Shown: piece after piece, positions 1 through 7,498 of the stretch
How positions within the stretch are numbered: position 1 is the stretch's first letter
Layout of the letters: each line of letters opens with the position of its first letter
From: Acetobacter oeni
GTDB lineage: Bacteria > Pseudomonadota > Alphaproteobacteria > Acetobacterales > Acetobacteraceae
Length of the DNA: 64,000 nt
Direction of reading: 5' to 3'
Assembly (NCBI RefSeq): GCF_011516825.1
Contig: NZ_WOTA01000014.1
Location: 1-64,000, forward strand
The notes under the pieces: generated by a model
Databases searched by the model: none
What the model saw: only the letters and a program-made list of their open reading frames with translations
What the model was told of the DNA's origin: nothing
Program-made: the position numbers and the translations under genes

Positions 1-274
1 TCGGTGAGAGGTCACATGACATGGCTTTCCGGCATAAAAAAGCCCGCAGCAGTCAGGGACTGTGCGGGCGCAATTCTCGATAATGTATGTCTGGATGCCT
101 GTCCCTGTACAATAGGGCCACAGCTTTTTACGCGTGCTATAACTCTGTCGCCGGCCCCGACGCCCCGTCGACAGGCCTTCCCAGTTCATCGCCGGATCAA
201 ACCAGACCGTTTAAAGACCCACGCCGCTTCAGCGCAGCGTTGTAGGAAGGCCAGTTCGTCGTTCGACAGGTCAC
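1..274 (-). pseudogene. Decayed N-terminal part of an IS5-family (IS903-group-like) transposase
   Basis: Read leftwards from about 274, the DNA encodes a stretch containing NWPSYNAALKRRGSL. After a frameshift near 200 it continues as WFDPAMNWEGLSTGRRGRR. Both resemble the start of IS5-family DDE transposases, where NW-x-YN-x-ALKRRGSL is followed by WFD-x-x-M-W and a GRRGR-x-x-Y motif. The reading frame is broken and the rest of the enzyme is not recognisable or lies beyond position 1, so this is a remnant and not an active element. No terminal inverted repeat was identified. The family call rests on motif memory only. Confidence 0.55.
36..69 (-). terminator. Hairpin followed by a T-run on the minus strand
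   Basis: GCCCGCA at 42-48 pairs with TGCGGGC at 63-69, and CAGTC pairs with GACTG inside it. Reading leftwards, the stem is followed by six T residues (36-41). This is the form of a Rho-independent terminator, but it lies inside a decayed transposase, so its role is unclear. Confidence 0.4.
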
Positions 275-744
275 GGCTTGCTCATGACGACCGGCTATCA
301 GACCGCACGCACTCAGTGAATCCCGCCGACCCCATTTACGCAACAGAGACCAACAGAACCGATATGGCCGGGATTTGCGAACGCGGATTTAGAATGCCCG
401 CATGATGCGTTGATTTTTCCAGACCGGCGTGATTGTGTCGAATTCGATCCTTTTTCAAGAATCGACATGACCGAAAATTTCATCAAGATTGCTATTAATC
501 GTATCGGAAGGTCTACCTCATTGAATGGTGCAGTCGAGACGCGCCCCGAGCTCTGGCCTCATGTGACCCACACAAAACGGCGGCGAGACACAACATCCTT
601 GTTTCGTCCGAATATGTTTTACGCTCTCTCGCAGAACACGACTGGAATTAAATCAAGCACACTACTCGTTAATGGGCACCATATCGGAAATTATACACAA
701 TATTAAATAACATAAATTTATTATTGAATTACCGAAGGCCAGAC
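275..744. other. Spacer without recognised gene
   Basis: Reading frames here (for example 410-706 on the plus strand) have no recognisable domain, no convincing ribosome binding site and no family resemblance. The last 60 bases are AT-rich and probably hold the promoter of the secreted-protein gene that follows. Confidence 0.4.
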
Positions 745-1719
745 ATGGACAGAACCACCCGCTCACCTAACATGTCGTGGAGGATTATTTTAAGAAGAAT
801 CCCTCGGGCGCTCGATATCACGCGGCGCTCGTGCGTTTGTGTTGGCGCGATTGGTGTATTGTCGTTGACGTACGCTCACGCCCGAGACGCGCCTACACCA
901 CCCACCCGCTCCCCCAGCGAAACTATCGTCGTGCACGGGATGCCGCCCGACGTGGTGCAAGGGGAGGTCCAAAAAATATTTTATGAGCAGTGGGACAGCC
1001 AGATCCCACGTTGGGGATCGAAATTTTGTCCGGTTGTGTTGGGGCTAAGCGACCCCTTCGGCGGCATGGTTCTTGAGGCACTCAACCAGACGGCTCGCTC
1101 CCTCATTCCTGACATCCCTCCACAATGCAACGATAAGAACGTATTTCTTCTATTTTCAGACGATGGCACTGCATTGTTTAATATGGTCTACAATCGAATC
1201 CCGACACTCGGGAACGGTTACGATTCGAGCGGGATCAGCCCCAGTGATTTGGATTTACCGGATAAGCAGCTTGTCAAAGAACTCCGTCAAAACCGTCCAG
1301 TGCGCTGGTACCGAAGTATAAGCACGGACCACGAAGCAGGGACGCTGCTCGGCTCACGAGCTCAATCTGCATTGGTCGGCGCCAAAGGTACACAAGCGCG
1401 AACTACTTCGACTATTGTTATTGTTGACCAGAATCTCGCTTCCGGTGCGACATGGCAACAGCTCATTGATTATCTGACTGTGGTGGTATTGGCCGCACCA
1501 AAACTCGGAGGGACATTTAACGAAAATTCGATCATGAGTTTGTTTAATGACAATCATTTCCAAACGAAAGCTCCTCCGCGCCTGACTTCTTTCGATACGG
1601 AGTTGCTTCATGCGCTATATGAGGCCGATCCGGCGCAAGATGCGCACTCAGAACAAATGGATATCGCCCGAACTGTCAGTAAAAACGTCACGTCCACAAT
1701 ACAGAATTCTACGCCCTGA
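745..1719 (+). CDS. Secreted protein of unknown function
   Basis: The protein has about 324 residues if it starts at the ATG at 745; a later ATG at 772 (MSWRII) is also possible. The N-terminus is basic, followed by a hydrophobic stretch (VCVGAIGVLSLTYAHA) ending in an Ala-x-Ala-type cleavage site, so export to the periplasm or beyond is likely. The mature part has three cysteines and a late segment, IVIVDQNLASGATWQQLIDY, resembling a C-terminal block seen in uncharacterised alphaproteobacterial secreted proteins. No catalytic motif is recognised. It sits between two transposase remnants, so horizontal acquisition is plausible. Confidence 0.6.
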   Translation: MDRTTRSPNMSWRIILRRIPRALDITRRSCVCVGAIGVLSLTYAHARDAPTPPTRSPSETIVVHGMPPDVVQGEVQKIFYEQWDSQIPRWGSKFCPVVLGLSDPFGGMVLEALNQTARSLIPDIPPQCNDKNVFLLFSDDGTALFNMVYNRIPTLGNGYDSSGISPSDLDLPDKQLVKELRQNRPVRWYRSISTDHEAGTLLGSRAQSALVGAKGTQARTTSTIVIVDQNLASGATWQQLIDYLTVVVLAAPKLGGTFNENSIMSLFNDNHFQTKAPPRLTSFDTELLHALYEADPAQDAHSEQMDIARTVSKNVTSTIQNSTP

Positions 1720-1735
1720 GAGCCCTTTTGGAAAT

Positions 1736-1935
1736 TCACGGATGAGCGTTTCTGCGTAGCATGAGGCTTCCCATGGCGATGTGGATCATGGCCTCTGCGA
1801 CGTCGATCCGCTGTTCGTAGTCCTTCACAAGGCGACGCCAGCGGATCATCCAGCCGAAGGTCCGTTCCACAACCCACCGACGCGGCAGGATTTCAAACCC
1901 TTTTGTTGTATCTGACCGCCGGATGACCTCCGACT
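1736..1935 (-). pseudogene. C-terminal fragment of an IS5-family transposase
   Basis: Leftward translation gives RRSDTTKGFEILPRRWVVER followed by TFGWMIRWRRLVKDYEQRI and a short tail ending at a stop at 1736. The RRWVVERTF-x-W and RR-L-x-K-DYE motifs are the conserved C-terminal end of IS427/IS1031-type IS5-family transposases, including the catalytic Glu (VVER). Homology stops near 1935, where an unrelated phage-type frame begins. The element is therefore a roughly 200-bp stump abutting the prophage and cannot transpose on its own. Confidence 0.75.
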
Positions 1936-2423
1936 GTGAAGTCGAGCGGGTGATGATGACTGACGCGGTCCGCCTCATAATAATGATCTGCCAGCACTTC
2001 CAGCACCAGTGCGATCTGCGCTGACGCCTGCCGGCATCCGGTCGGGGAGCCCGGAAACAACAGATCCCCGATCCGCGCGAACGGCAGTTCCTCGACCAGC
2101 ATAAGGATGAGGCGTTGTTCGCCGGCACGGCCGATTGCGGCGCGCGCACCACGCAACGCCTCACCGGCACCGACGCGCGCCAGCTGGAAGCTCTCCTGAT
2201 CGCCGGAAATACCGCACCGCAAAAGTGGATCCTGATCCCCGACGCCAAAATTGAAGAAGACATAATCGACACGCCATCTCTCGGCCGCAGCGGCCTGCGC
2301 CTCTGTAATACGGCTTCGCCGCAAAAGCGTCTGGACGGTGGTGATTACCCTTGAAACGCCGCCTGTTTCGTCGACATCGCTATGATATTTGCGCTCGGCC
2401 GTCGCCGATAGTCCAGTCAGCAA
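1893..2423 (-). CDS. Phage-type protein, C-terminus replaced by IS sequence
   Basis: The open frame is 176 codons. It contains ITEAQAAAAERWRVDYVFF, then a helical region (ALRGARAAIGRAGEQRLILM) and LPFARIGDLLFPGSPTGCR. This layout resembles small phage or alphaproteobacterial proteins with a C-terminal sigma-region-4-like helix-turn-helix, a comparison made from memory. The last 15 or so codons (from about 1938 leftwards) run into the IS5 fragment, so the native C-terminus is probably lost. It is the last gene of the leftward prophage module. Function unknown. Confidence 0.45.
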   Translation of the reverse strand: MLTGLSATAERKYHSDVDETGGVSRVITTVQTLLRRSRITEAQAAAAERWRVDYVFFNFGVGDQDPLLRCGISGDQESFQLARVGAGEALRGARAAIGRAGEQRLILMLVEELPFARIGDLLFPGSPTGCRQASAQIALVLEVLADHYYEADRVSHHHPLDFTVGGHPAVRYNKRV

Positions 2424-2461
2424 AACAAAATCCTTAAAAGTGCGCGTGTGGACAGGGAAAT

Positions 2462-3286
2462 TTATGCGTCTTCACAACACGTGTGCATTACGTCGCACAC
2501 CGATCCGGGCTGCCCGACGCTCGGCACGCTCCCCAGCAGCGCAGCGGCCATCGTTGTGGCCGCCTCGATTGCCTCAATGCGCCTCCTCGTGACCTCAAGC
2601 CTGTCCCCGCTCAGTTCCGGCAGGTGGCGCCTCAGTCCCTCTGACAGAGCAACGCCTGTCAGCCCGGTGCAGTCATCCGGCATCCATGCGCCATGCTCGC
2701 GAATTTTCCTTTCATCCTCTTCGCGTGCCCGACGCTCAGCATGCAACTCATCAAGCCCAGCCCGGACCGCAGCCTTTTCCTCGTCCGTTGGCTTCTGGCG
2801 CGAAGGTGCGCCGGGTTTCCTCTGCGCCATTTCAACAATCCGCCTCGCACCGATGACCTGACGCCTGAGAGGCTCACCAAATCGGTTCAGATGTGCGTAG
2901 AGTTCCGCGATAGACGGCCACCATGTTCCTTTCTCACCCTGGCGAACCCACGCCTTTCGCCCCTCCTCGGTAAACGCTCCAGCGGGAAGATCCCCGCAAA
3001 TCTCAGTTGCCATCCGGGCATAACCGGAAGCCTCGGCTGAGGACGAAGGTGCGTTTCTGACGAGCGGGGCGAGCTTCTTCAGCCACGCTGAAACGATAAG
3101 TGGACCTGCGGCCTCAGTCATTCTAGCCCCCGAAGCAACAATTTCCCGCGCTTCCAAAACTCGGGATGGCGTGAGCTCTCGTGCCGTCAGGGCGCATCCG
3201 GACTGCATCACATCAATGACCGCACTCAGATCGGGCGAGATCGAAGGAGCATCAGATGGGATGGTGTGTTTTACGATAATGTTCAT
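2462..3286 (-). CDS. Prophage protein of unknown function downstream of the DUF1376-like gene
   Basis: The protein has 274 residues from the ATG at 3286; a TTG directly before it could also serve. It starts just after the stop of the DUF1376-like gene, so the two are translationally coupled. The middle carries WWPSIAELYAHLNRF, followed by a long charged helical segment (LDELHAERRAREEDERKIRE) likely to form a coiled coil, then a Cys-containing tail. Position in a leftward replication module suggests a role in phage DNA replication, but that is inferred from context only. Confidence 0.6.
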   Translation of the reverse strand: MNIIVKHTIPSDAPSISPDLSAVIDVMQSGCALTARELTPSRVLEAREIVASGARMTEAAGPLIVSAWLKKLAPLVRNAPSSSAEASGYARMATEICGDLPAGAFTEEGRKAWVRQGEKGTWWPSIAELYAHLNRFGEPLRRQVIGARRIVEMAQRKPGAPSRQKPTDEEKAAVRAGLDELHAERRAREEDERKIREHGAWMPDDCTGLTGVALSEGLRRHLPELSGDRLEVTRRRIEAIEAATTMAAALLGSVPSVGQPGSVCDVMHTCCEDA

Positions 3287-3289
3287 CAA

Positions 3290-4183
3290 TCAAACTCCCT
3301 CAAGATCTGGCACCCCGGCCCACGCATTTTCCACGGCGATGCTTCGAGACCCGGTGCGTCCCCGAAGCGTTGCCTCGATCCACGCAACCGGCTCCGCAGG
3401 CCTCAAATCAGCAGCTTCGAGCAGGATCATGTTCAATAAAGCACAGTCATCTTTGGCGGTTTTCAGCCATTTGCCGATCAATGGGCGGGATTGAACCGGT
3501 GACTTCCCGGTCAGCCTCGAGACCACAGCCAGGCCATGGCGAAAGAGAGAGGTTCGTGCATCCAGCGGCGCATCCTCGTCGGGCCTGACCGGCTCTGATC
3601 GCGACTTCGGCGGAATGAGTTCGATCTGCTGACCGGCCGCAGATGGCGACGGAGGCTCGTCCGACGTCGTGAGCGAAGCGAACGTTCTTTCTTTATCTAT
3701 ATCCCTCTCCCTCTCCCTCTCCCTTGCATTGCCACGGGATATGCCGTGGCATGTGTCCGGCATATCCTCCGGCACGCCATTGGCATTGCCGGTCTCGGTG
3801 GTTTTCTTATTCCAGCGCTTTGCCGCACGATCTCGCTGAGCGATGCGGGCCTTCCATGCGTGACATGCTTTTTCCGATACCGTGGGATGATAGAGGCGTC
3901 CGTCAGAACACTTCACCCATCCACGAAGAGCCATATCCCGAACCTTCTTCCAGCGCGCTCCTGCACCGGACAGGTGGGCAAGAACACGGTCGTCGTCCGG
4001 GAGGCTGGCCGCAGGGATCTGAACCCATGACTTGCACCAAAGCGCAACCGCAGCCTTGAACTCATCTCCTGTTGAAATCGCAAAGAGGTCACAGTCGATA
4101 ATACGAATTACGTCCAGCGGCATGTACGGAAGTCCGCGCAGGTCGCAGTCCTCCGGCGTCATTGGATCGGGTAGATCTATCAT
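3290..4183 (-). CDS. DUF1376-like phage replication-type protein
   Basis: The protein has 297 residues. Residues about 15-115 match the DUF1376/YdaU pattern: MPLDVIRIIDCDLFAISTGD, then ALWCKSWVQIPAASLPDDDR, KVRDMALRGWV, and a DGRLYHP-x-V segment followed by a basic AQRDRAAKRW block. The C-terminal part (from about 205) is a separate helical domain ending in WIEATLRGR. Between them is a hydrophilic linker with an Arg-Glu repeat. Proteins of this type sit in prophage replication modules and are often likened to primosomal or helicase-loader proteins; the exact activity is not established. It is immediately followed by the gene at 3286. Confidence 0.75.
   Translation of the reverse strand: MIDLPDPMTPEDCDLRGLPYMPLDVIRIIDCDLFAISTGDEFKAAVALWCKSWVQIPAASLPDDDRVLAHLSGAGARWKKVRDMALRGWVKCSDGRLYHPTVSEKACHAWKARIAQRDRAAKRWNKKTTETGNANGVPEDMPDTCHGISRGNARERERERDIDKERTFASLTTSDEPPSPSAAGQQIELIPPKSRSEPVRPDEDAPLDARTSLFRHGLAVVSRLTGKSPVQSRPLIGKWLKTAKDDCALLNMILLEAADLRPAEPVAWIEATLRGRTGSRSIAVENAWAGVPDLEGV
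3701..3725. repeat. Hexanucleotide tract CTCTCC/CCCTCT, about four units
   Basis: A perfect hexamer tract lies inside the DUF1376-like gene and encodes its alternating Arg-Glu run (RERERERD). It can expand or contract without changing frame, so it would vary linker length and would not switch the gene off. Confidence 0.8.
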
Positions 4184-4304
4184 TCTTCTGCCTCCGATTG
4201 CGGAGCCGAATAATTCTTATCACGACCTGACGCGCGCAAAGTTTTTTCGTCGCTTTTCAGTGCAAGCCACGTCCAGGTCTCGCTGTCGCATGAGGGGGTT
4301 CGAC

Positions 4305-4601
4305 TCATCCCACACCTTCCGCCATCGGATGCGGAACCCACTTCACCATGCGTGGATGCCCGGTCGCCTCGGTAAATGTCTGCTCAGACAGAGTGCGCAA
4401 AGATGGGCAAGTGATGACGGGTCTGCCTCCTCGCATCAGCCTTACCGGAGCGTCAGGCGCGCCAGCATCAACGAGCGCCCGTGCAAGTTTGCATGACGCT
4501 CCATTGCGGCTGCTCGCTGAGAACTTTCCAAACGTGGCCATATCCATTCCATCACTGCGCTGCGACATGATGAAGCAATATTCTTTGATCCGAATGGTCA
4601 T
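4305..4601 (-). CDS. Small prophage protein of unknown function
   Basis: A 98-residue basic protein that overlaps the stop of the RusA-like gene by four bases (ATGA-type coupling). It contains the blocks MATFGKFSASSRNGASCKLA and MRGGRPVITCPSLRTLSEQT. No domain is recognised. About 120 bp separate its end from the next leftward gene. Confidence 0.5.
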   Translation of the reverse strand: MTIRIKEYCFIMSQRSDGMDMATFGKFSASSRNGASCKLARALVDAGAPDAPVRLMRGGRPVITCPSLRTLSEQTFTEATGHPRMVKWVPHPMAEGVG

Positions 4602-5011
4602 CCCACGATCTCCTCAATCACCACTTCCGTGCGCTGTTCTGCGCGGCGGCATTTCACGCCCAGCACGACCAGCTCACAGTGAACCGGGCTGTCATCGCGG
4701 ATCAGGCCGATACCGAACTTATTCCTTACTTTTCCATTCGCCATCAGCGACGGAGTTGTCATGCAGTCGCACAAGTCCTTCACAGACCCGACGAGATTGT
4801 CGTGATCCGGAACCCCGATCGAGAATCGCGTGACCGTTACCCGGGCCTTCTCGAACGGCTCAGGAGGGCGTCCGCCGATCAGGGCAGCAATCTGCACTGA
4901 CGTCTTCCGTTTGTTCTCCGACCGGACACGGTAATGCTTGCGCATGAGCACGTTCAGCAGCGGCGTTGGTTCTGGAAGAGTAAATGATATTATCCGGGTC
5001 ATCGGCATCAC
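4598..5011 (-). CDS. rusA: RusA-family Holliday junction resolvase
   Basis: The protein has 137 residues, close to the usual 120-140 of RusA. It has the family's acidic signature: PDHDNL at about 68-73 gives two metal-binding aspartates, and IRDDSP at about 104-109 gives the third acidic cluster. These enzymes are homodimeric, magnesium-dependent endonucleases that cut four-way DNA junctions during phage recombination and replication. The gene overlaps its neighbours on both sides (5008-5011 and 4598-4601), so it belongs to one tightly packed leftward operon. Confidence 0.75.
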   Translation of the reverse strand: MMPMTRIISFTLPEPTPLLNVLMRKHYRVRSENKRKTSVQIAALIGGRPPEPFEKARVTVTRFSIGVPDHDNLVGSVKDLCDCMTTPSLMANGKVRNKFGIGLIRDDSPVHCELVVLGVKCRRAEQRTEVVIEEIVG

Positions 5012-5268
5012 TCGGAGCCCCTGGCACCAACGCCTGTCGGAATATCCATAATCTCAAAATACGTTTTCTGTCGTATTCCAAGTTTCGGCAGCATCCCTTT
5101 CGGATACCCGCTCCGGCCACACAGAGCATCAGACAAATGGCTGTCCGTTACACCGATTGCTTTGGCAAAATTACGTTGTGTTCCGTAAATATCTTTAATC
5201 CGACGCTTGATGTGCGGGAGAACTCCAAACACATCAACCATTCCAGGTTTGAGCATGCCTTGTTTCAT
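5008..5268 (-). CDS. Small helix-turn-helix DNA-binding protein
   Basis: The protein has 86 residues. The centre reads KDIYGTQRNFAKAIGVTDSH followed by LSDALCGR, which fits a lambda-repressor/Cro-type HTH: turn at AIGV, recognition helix at TDSHLSDAL. The tail is short, so this is probably a Cro- or activator-like DNA-binding protein and not a two-domain repressor. It precedes the RusA-like gene with a four-base overlap and may control the replication module. Target sites cannot be assigned. Confidence 0.55.
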   Translation of the reverse strand: MKQGMLKPGMVDVFGVLPHIKRRIKDIYGTQRNFAKAIGVTDSHLSDALCGRSGYPKGMLPKLGIRQKTYFEIMDIPTGVGARGSE

Positions 5269-5329
5269 TTCCGCAATTCCTCCCCCATAAGTCGCAGCGC
5301 GCGACTTTCCAGATCAAACGCCTTCTGGT

Positions 5330-5779
5330 TCAGCCTCTCCGATCTGGCCCGAAGATGAATGGCTTTCTGGATGAGCCGCGTTGCTCGCTGCCGGAGGCGC
5401 GGAGCGCGCCATCTGAGAAATCCCTCTCGCATGCATCATCCCATTCTTTACTGAGCGCTCTGTAGATTTCAGCCTCATGACGGGCCTTTTCTTCCAAACG
5501 CCTGATTGTTGACCGATATTCAGAAACCAGACGCAAATAGACGTGCGCTGGCAGGTTGAGGCTTTCCCCGTAATAAATTGACCGGGCCATGCGCTCGGTC
5601 ACGGAAAGGAGCCGCGCCAGTCTGTGAAAAATCTGCTTCACCGGCAGGCGATGGCCAAAGCCATCCGCGATGGCGCGAGCCTTCTTCTGCGCATCAGCAG
5701 CGATGGCCTCAGCGCTCGTCATCTGTTTTTCCATTCTGGCGGAAAACTGTGTCAGCAAATGCTTCATATCCTGCTCCAT
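5330..5779 (-). CDS. Helical prophage protein of unknown function
   Basis: The open frame extends upstream to 5860, but starts at MEQDMKHLL (5779) or MKHLL (5767) are more sensible because the longer version would overlap the opposite-strand gene at 5818. The protein, about 149 residues, is almost wholly helical. It has Ala/Lys-rich N-terminal helices, a central MARSIYYGESLNLPAHVYLR motif and a Glu/Arg-rich segment (YRSTIRRLEEKARHEAEIYR). Many alphaproteobacterial prophages have similar uncharacterised early proteins. Function unknown. Confidence 0.5.
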   Translation of the reverse strand: MEQDMKHLLTQFSARMEKQMTSAEAIAADAQKKARAIADGFGHRLPVKQIFHRLARLLSVTERMARSIYYGESLNLPAHVYLRLVSEYRSTIRRLEEKARHEAEIYRALSKEWDDACERDFSDGALRASGSEQRGSSRKPFIFGPDRRG

Positions 5780-5817
5780 TCTCAGACTCGCCAGAGCAGA
5801 GAACGGGGAAATGAAAC

Positions 5818-6006
5818 ATGGAGGTGCAGAATCCGAAGGACACAGATGCGGACGGTTCACGCGAGGAGGACCGTCTGCCAGTGCTTGCGCGCCAGATGCT
5901 CACCTTCGCCCAGGCATGGGCGGTCATGCACCCGGCAGCAGACGCAGAGACGCGCCGGCTGCTGGTGGCAATGATCGAGGTAGAGATCATGGCGCACACG
6001 ATGTGA
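5818..6006 (+). CDS. Small opposite-strand prophage gene
   Basis: A 62-residue acidic, helical protein that runs rightwards inside an otherwise leftward module. It has a GGGGAA ribosome-binding-like sequence just upstream and ends exactly where the leftward gene at 6007 ends. Its hydrophobic part (LARQMLTFAQAWAVMHPAAD) is compatible with a small regulatory or dimerising helix. No family is recognised. The orientation argues for caution, but the amino-acid composition looks protein-like. Confidence 0.45.
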   Translation: MEVQNPKDTDADGSREEDRLPVLARQMLTFAQAWAVMHPAADAETRRLLVAMIEVEIMAHTM

Positions 6007-6234
6007 TCAGGTGCCCCGACCGCGGGAAAGCTTCTTCACGCAGATCAGCGTGCGGTTGCCGTCAGGGATTTCCTTCACTTCAACGCGGCGCTGCGCTTTC
6101 CAGAGATTGATCTGATCCATCGCGGGAGGGTTCGGCATCCCCGGCACCAGCCTGTCGCCATACCGGGCATAGGCAATGCGGAACCCGGCAGGGGCTACAG
6201 TCACCGCGCCATCCCTCGCAGGGAGATCGACCAT
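6007..6234 (-). CDS. Small prophage protein of unknown function
   Basis: A 75-residue protein starting at MVDLPARDG (ATG at 6234) and reading through FRIAYARYGDRLVPGMP to a basic C-terminus. The start lies inside the small membrane-protein frame 6201-6308, giving a 34-base overlap. The frame continues upstream without a stop, but translation from 6234 gives the most protein-like sequence. It is the last gene of a short leftward set headed by the YdaS-like regulator. Confidence 0.5.
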   Translation of the reverse strand: MVDLPARDGAVTVAPAGFRIAYARYGDRLVPGMPNPPAMDQINLWKAQRRVEVKEIPDGNRTLICVKKLSRGRGT

Positions 6235-6308
6235 CCGGCGCACAGAGCGATAGCGCCGACACACCAGATCGCGAGGCCGCCTGCTCCGATCATGAGGATC
6301 TGGATCAT
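6201..6308 (-). CDS. Single-pass small membrane protein (35 residues)
   Basis: Its ATG at 6308 overlaps the stop of the YdaS-like gene (ATGA). The first 24 residues, MIQILMIGAGGLAIWCVGAI plus ALCA, form one transmembrane helix, followed by a short basic tail. The overlap makes translational coupling likely. It is too short for routine gene calling and has no family assignment. Confidence 0.4.
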   Translation of the reverse strand: MIQILMIGAGGLAIWCVGAIALCAGWSISLRGMAR

Positions 6309-6508
6309 GCCGCTGGCTCGTTCGCCGGGGAGCGCTGGAACAGGTCGGGGCGCAGTTCCTCGCGGGGGATATCAAAAGCCCGCTCAATCGCAGGGCAGTG
6401 GTGCGGCGGAATTTTCTTCCACAGCATAGGGGTTGTCCGACAGACGCCGAGCGCCTTCGCGACAACTGAAGCTCCGCCAACGCGGTCTATGAGTTCACGG
6501 GGTGTCAT
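6305..6508 (-). CDS. YdaS/Cro-like HTH regulator
   Basis: A 67-residue protein from MTPRELIDRVGG (ATG at 6508). GGASVVAKALGVCRTTPMLW is a helix-turn-helix of the YdaS/Cro type, followed by KIPPHHCPAIERAFDIPREE and LRPDLF. The block IP-x-x-x-C/R-x-P-x-IE-x-A-x-x-I-x-x-x-x-LRPD is typical of phage Cro-like proteins of this family. It is transcribed divergently from the repressor gene at 6601 across two operator-like sites, the classic cI/cro arrangement. It probably represses or retunes the same operators. Confidence 0.75.
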   Translation of the reverse strand: MTPRELIDRVGGASVVAKALGVCRTTPMLWKKIPPHHCPAIERAFDIPREELRPDLFQRSPANEPAA

Positions 6509-6515
6509 GAATAAA

Positions 6516-6532
6516 TGTTTGCCACACGAACG
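6516..6532. promoter_or_regulatory. Operator-like site 1 in the cro-cI intergenic region
   Basis: TGTTTGCCACACGAACG has the half-site TGTTTG followed by a weaker inverted half. It shares its core with three other sites in the prophage and lies eight bases from the start of the YdaS-like gene, where binding would block transcription. Confidence 0.55.
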
Positions 6533-6551
6533 CATAAATGCGCAAGCATTT

Positions 6552-6568
6552 TGTTTGCCACATAAACA
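6552..6568. promoter_or_regulatory. Operator-like site 2 in the cro-cI intergenic region
   Basis: TGTTTGCCACATAAACA is an imperfect palindrome (TGTTT to AAACA) and matches site 1 at 13 of its first 14 positions. Its start is 36 bases from that of site 1 and it sits about 33 bases before the repressor start at 6601. Confidence 0.6.
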
Positions 6569-6600
6569 CACGCAAATTCCGGGCGTGTCATAGTCCGCCT

Positions 6601-6981
6601 ATGTATGACCGTCAGATCATGGCCGACAGACTACGCGAGGCACGCCTGAAGAAGGCTGCCGATATGGGGGTAAAACTCACTCAGGAAGATGTTGCGGCCG
6701 CGACGAACGTGTCTCGCTCGCATGTTGCGAACGCCGAAGGGGCTAAAACAGGCATCAGCCTTGATGCGGCATATGCCCTAGCGCAATTTTATGACGTCTC
6801 CCTTGACTATCTGACGGGCCTTTCTATTGCGCCGCTCCAATCTCCGGGAGGCGTTTTCCAGAACCCAGAGGAGAGAACCCTCATCCGGTCCTGGAGAGCT
6901 ATGGACGAGGCTGAGCGCGTCGCGCTGGCAATCGTCATTGACCGCCTCGGCGCCAAGGCATCCCCATCCGATGCCGCTTAA
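6601..6981 (+). CDS. CI-like prophage repressor (XRE-family HTH)
   Basis: The protein has 126 residues from the ATG at 6601; an upstream in-frame ATG at 6538 would overlap operator-like site 2 and is unlikely. Residues 3-65 form an XRE domain: MADRLREARLKKAAD, then LTQEDVAAATNVSRSHVANA with the recognition helix, and ISLDAAYALAQFYDVSLDYL. The C-terminal half (ERTLIRSWRAMDEAERVALA) is a short helical dimerisation region and not a LexA-type peptidase, so SOS cleavage is not expected. It is divergent from the YdaS-like gene and probably maintains lysogeny through the four operator-like sites. Confidence 0.75.
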   Translation: MYDRQIMADRLREARLKKAADMGVKLTQEDVAAATNVSRSHVANAEGAKTGISLDAAYALAQFYDVSLDYLTGLSIAPLQSPGGVFQNPEERTLIRSWRAMDEAERVALAIVIDRLGAKASPSDAA

Positions 6982-7065
6982 TTCCCCCACGCGCCCCTCC
7001 ATCTTACTTGAGAGACACCATCTCACAAATGAGAACAGAATAGGAACACTCAATCCGTATCTGGC

Positions 7066-7089
7066 GGGTATGCGGGAAATTTTGTTGCG
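7066..7089 (+). repeat. Imperfect direct repeat, copy 1, upstream of the lipoprotein gene
   Basis: GGGTATGCGGGAAATTTTGT and the next four bases resemble 7635-7660, both being GGGT(T)ATGCGGG(G)AATTT followed by TTGCG. Both copies are also preceded by CGTA. They flank the lipoprotein gene. Confidence 0.5.
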
Positions 7090-7156
7090 TAACGATAGAG
7101 ACGGTGGCCGTGTTTAATCGCTGACCGCAAGGCAGCCACTGCATTCTGAGGAAATT

Positions 7157-7498
7157 ATGAGCGTATTTTTTAAGATTCTAGCCGGTCTTGGTGTGATTTC
7201 GGTTGCTGCATGCGCCACCACAAGTGATGTGATGGACAGAGGAAACGGTGTGTATTCTATCTCAGGTTACGCGTCGCACCTCAGGGGTGGAGCGACGGGG
7301 GCCATTAACGTGGCGTATAGAGATGCTCAGGCATTTTGCGCAAAAACCAATCCAGGTGCTCACGCTATCGTTTTAAATGAATCTACTCGGGATGTTTACC
7401 AGTCATCGGGATCGTTTTCGTCGACACAAGGAAATGCGTCCGGATCTTATGGGAAATTCGCTTCAGGCAATGCTGATTTAATATTCCGCTGCGGATAA
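7157..7498 (+). CDS. Small prophage-borne lipoprotein
   Basis: The protein has 113 residues. It has a lipoprotein signal with lipobox VAAC: the hydrophobic segment ILAGLGVISVAAC puts the lipidated Cys at about 19. The body contains GNGVYSISGYASHLRGGATG, a region with an unpaired Cys in QAFCAKTNPGA, a Ser/Gly-rich patch (QSSGSFSSTQGNASGSYGKF) and a C-terminal FRCG. Similar short envelope lipoproteins occur in proteobacteria, with two cysteines that may pair. It lies alone between the repressor and the rightward operon and is flanked by a direct repeat, suggesting a cargo (moron) gene. Function unknown; surface exclusion is only a guess. Confidence 0.65.
   Translation: MSVFFKILAGLGVISVAACATTSDVMDRGNGVYSISGYASHLRGGATGAINVAYRDAQAFCAKTNPGAHAIVLNESTRDVYQSSGSFSSTQGNASGSYGKFASGNADLIFRCG

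Noticed and set aside
369-385. GGGATTTGCGAACGCGG resembles the tRNA-Glu T-arm and could be an attL remnant
   Set aside because: The match is loose, has an internal insertion and lacks the flanking acceptor-stem bases of the 3' end.
2115-2354. Rightward frame in the region of the phage gene at 1893-2423
   Set aside because: No ribosome binding site and no recognisable features; the opposite frame is more protein-like.
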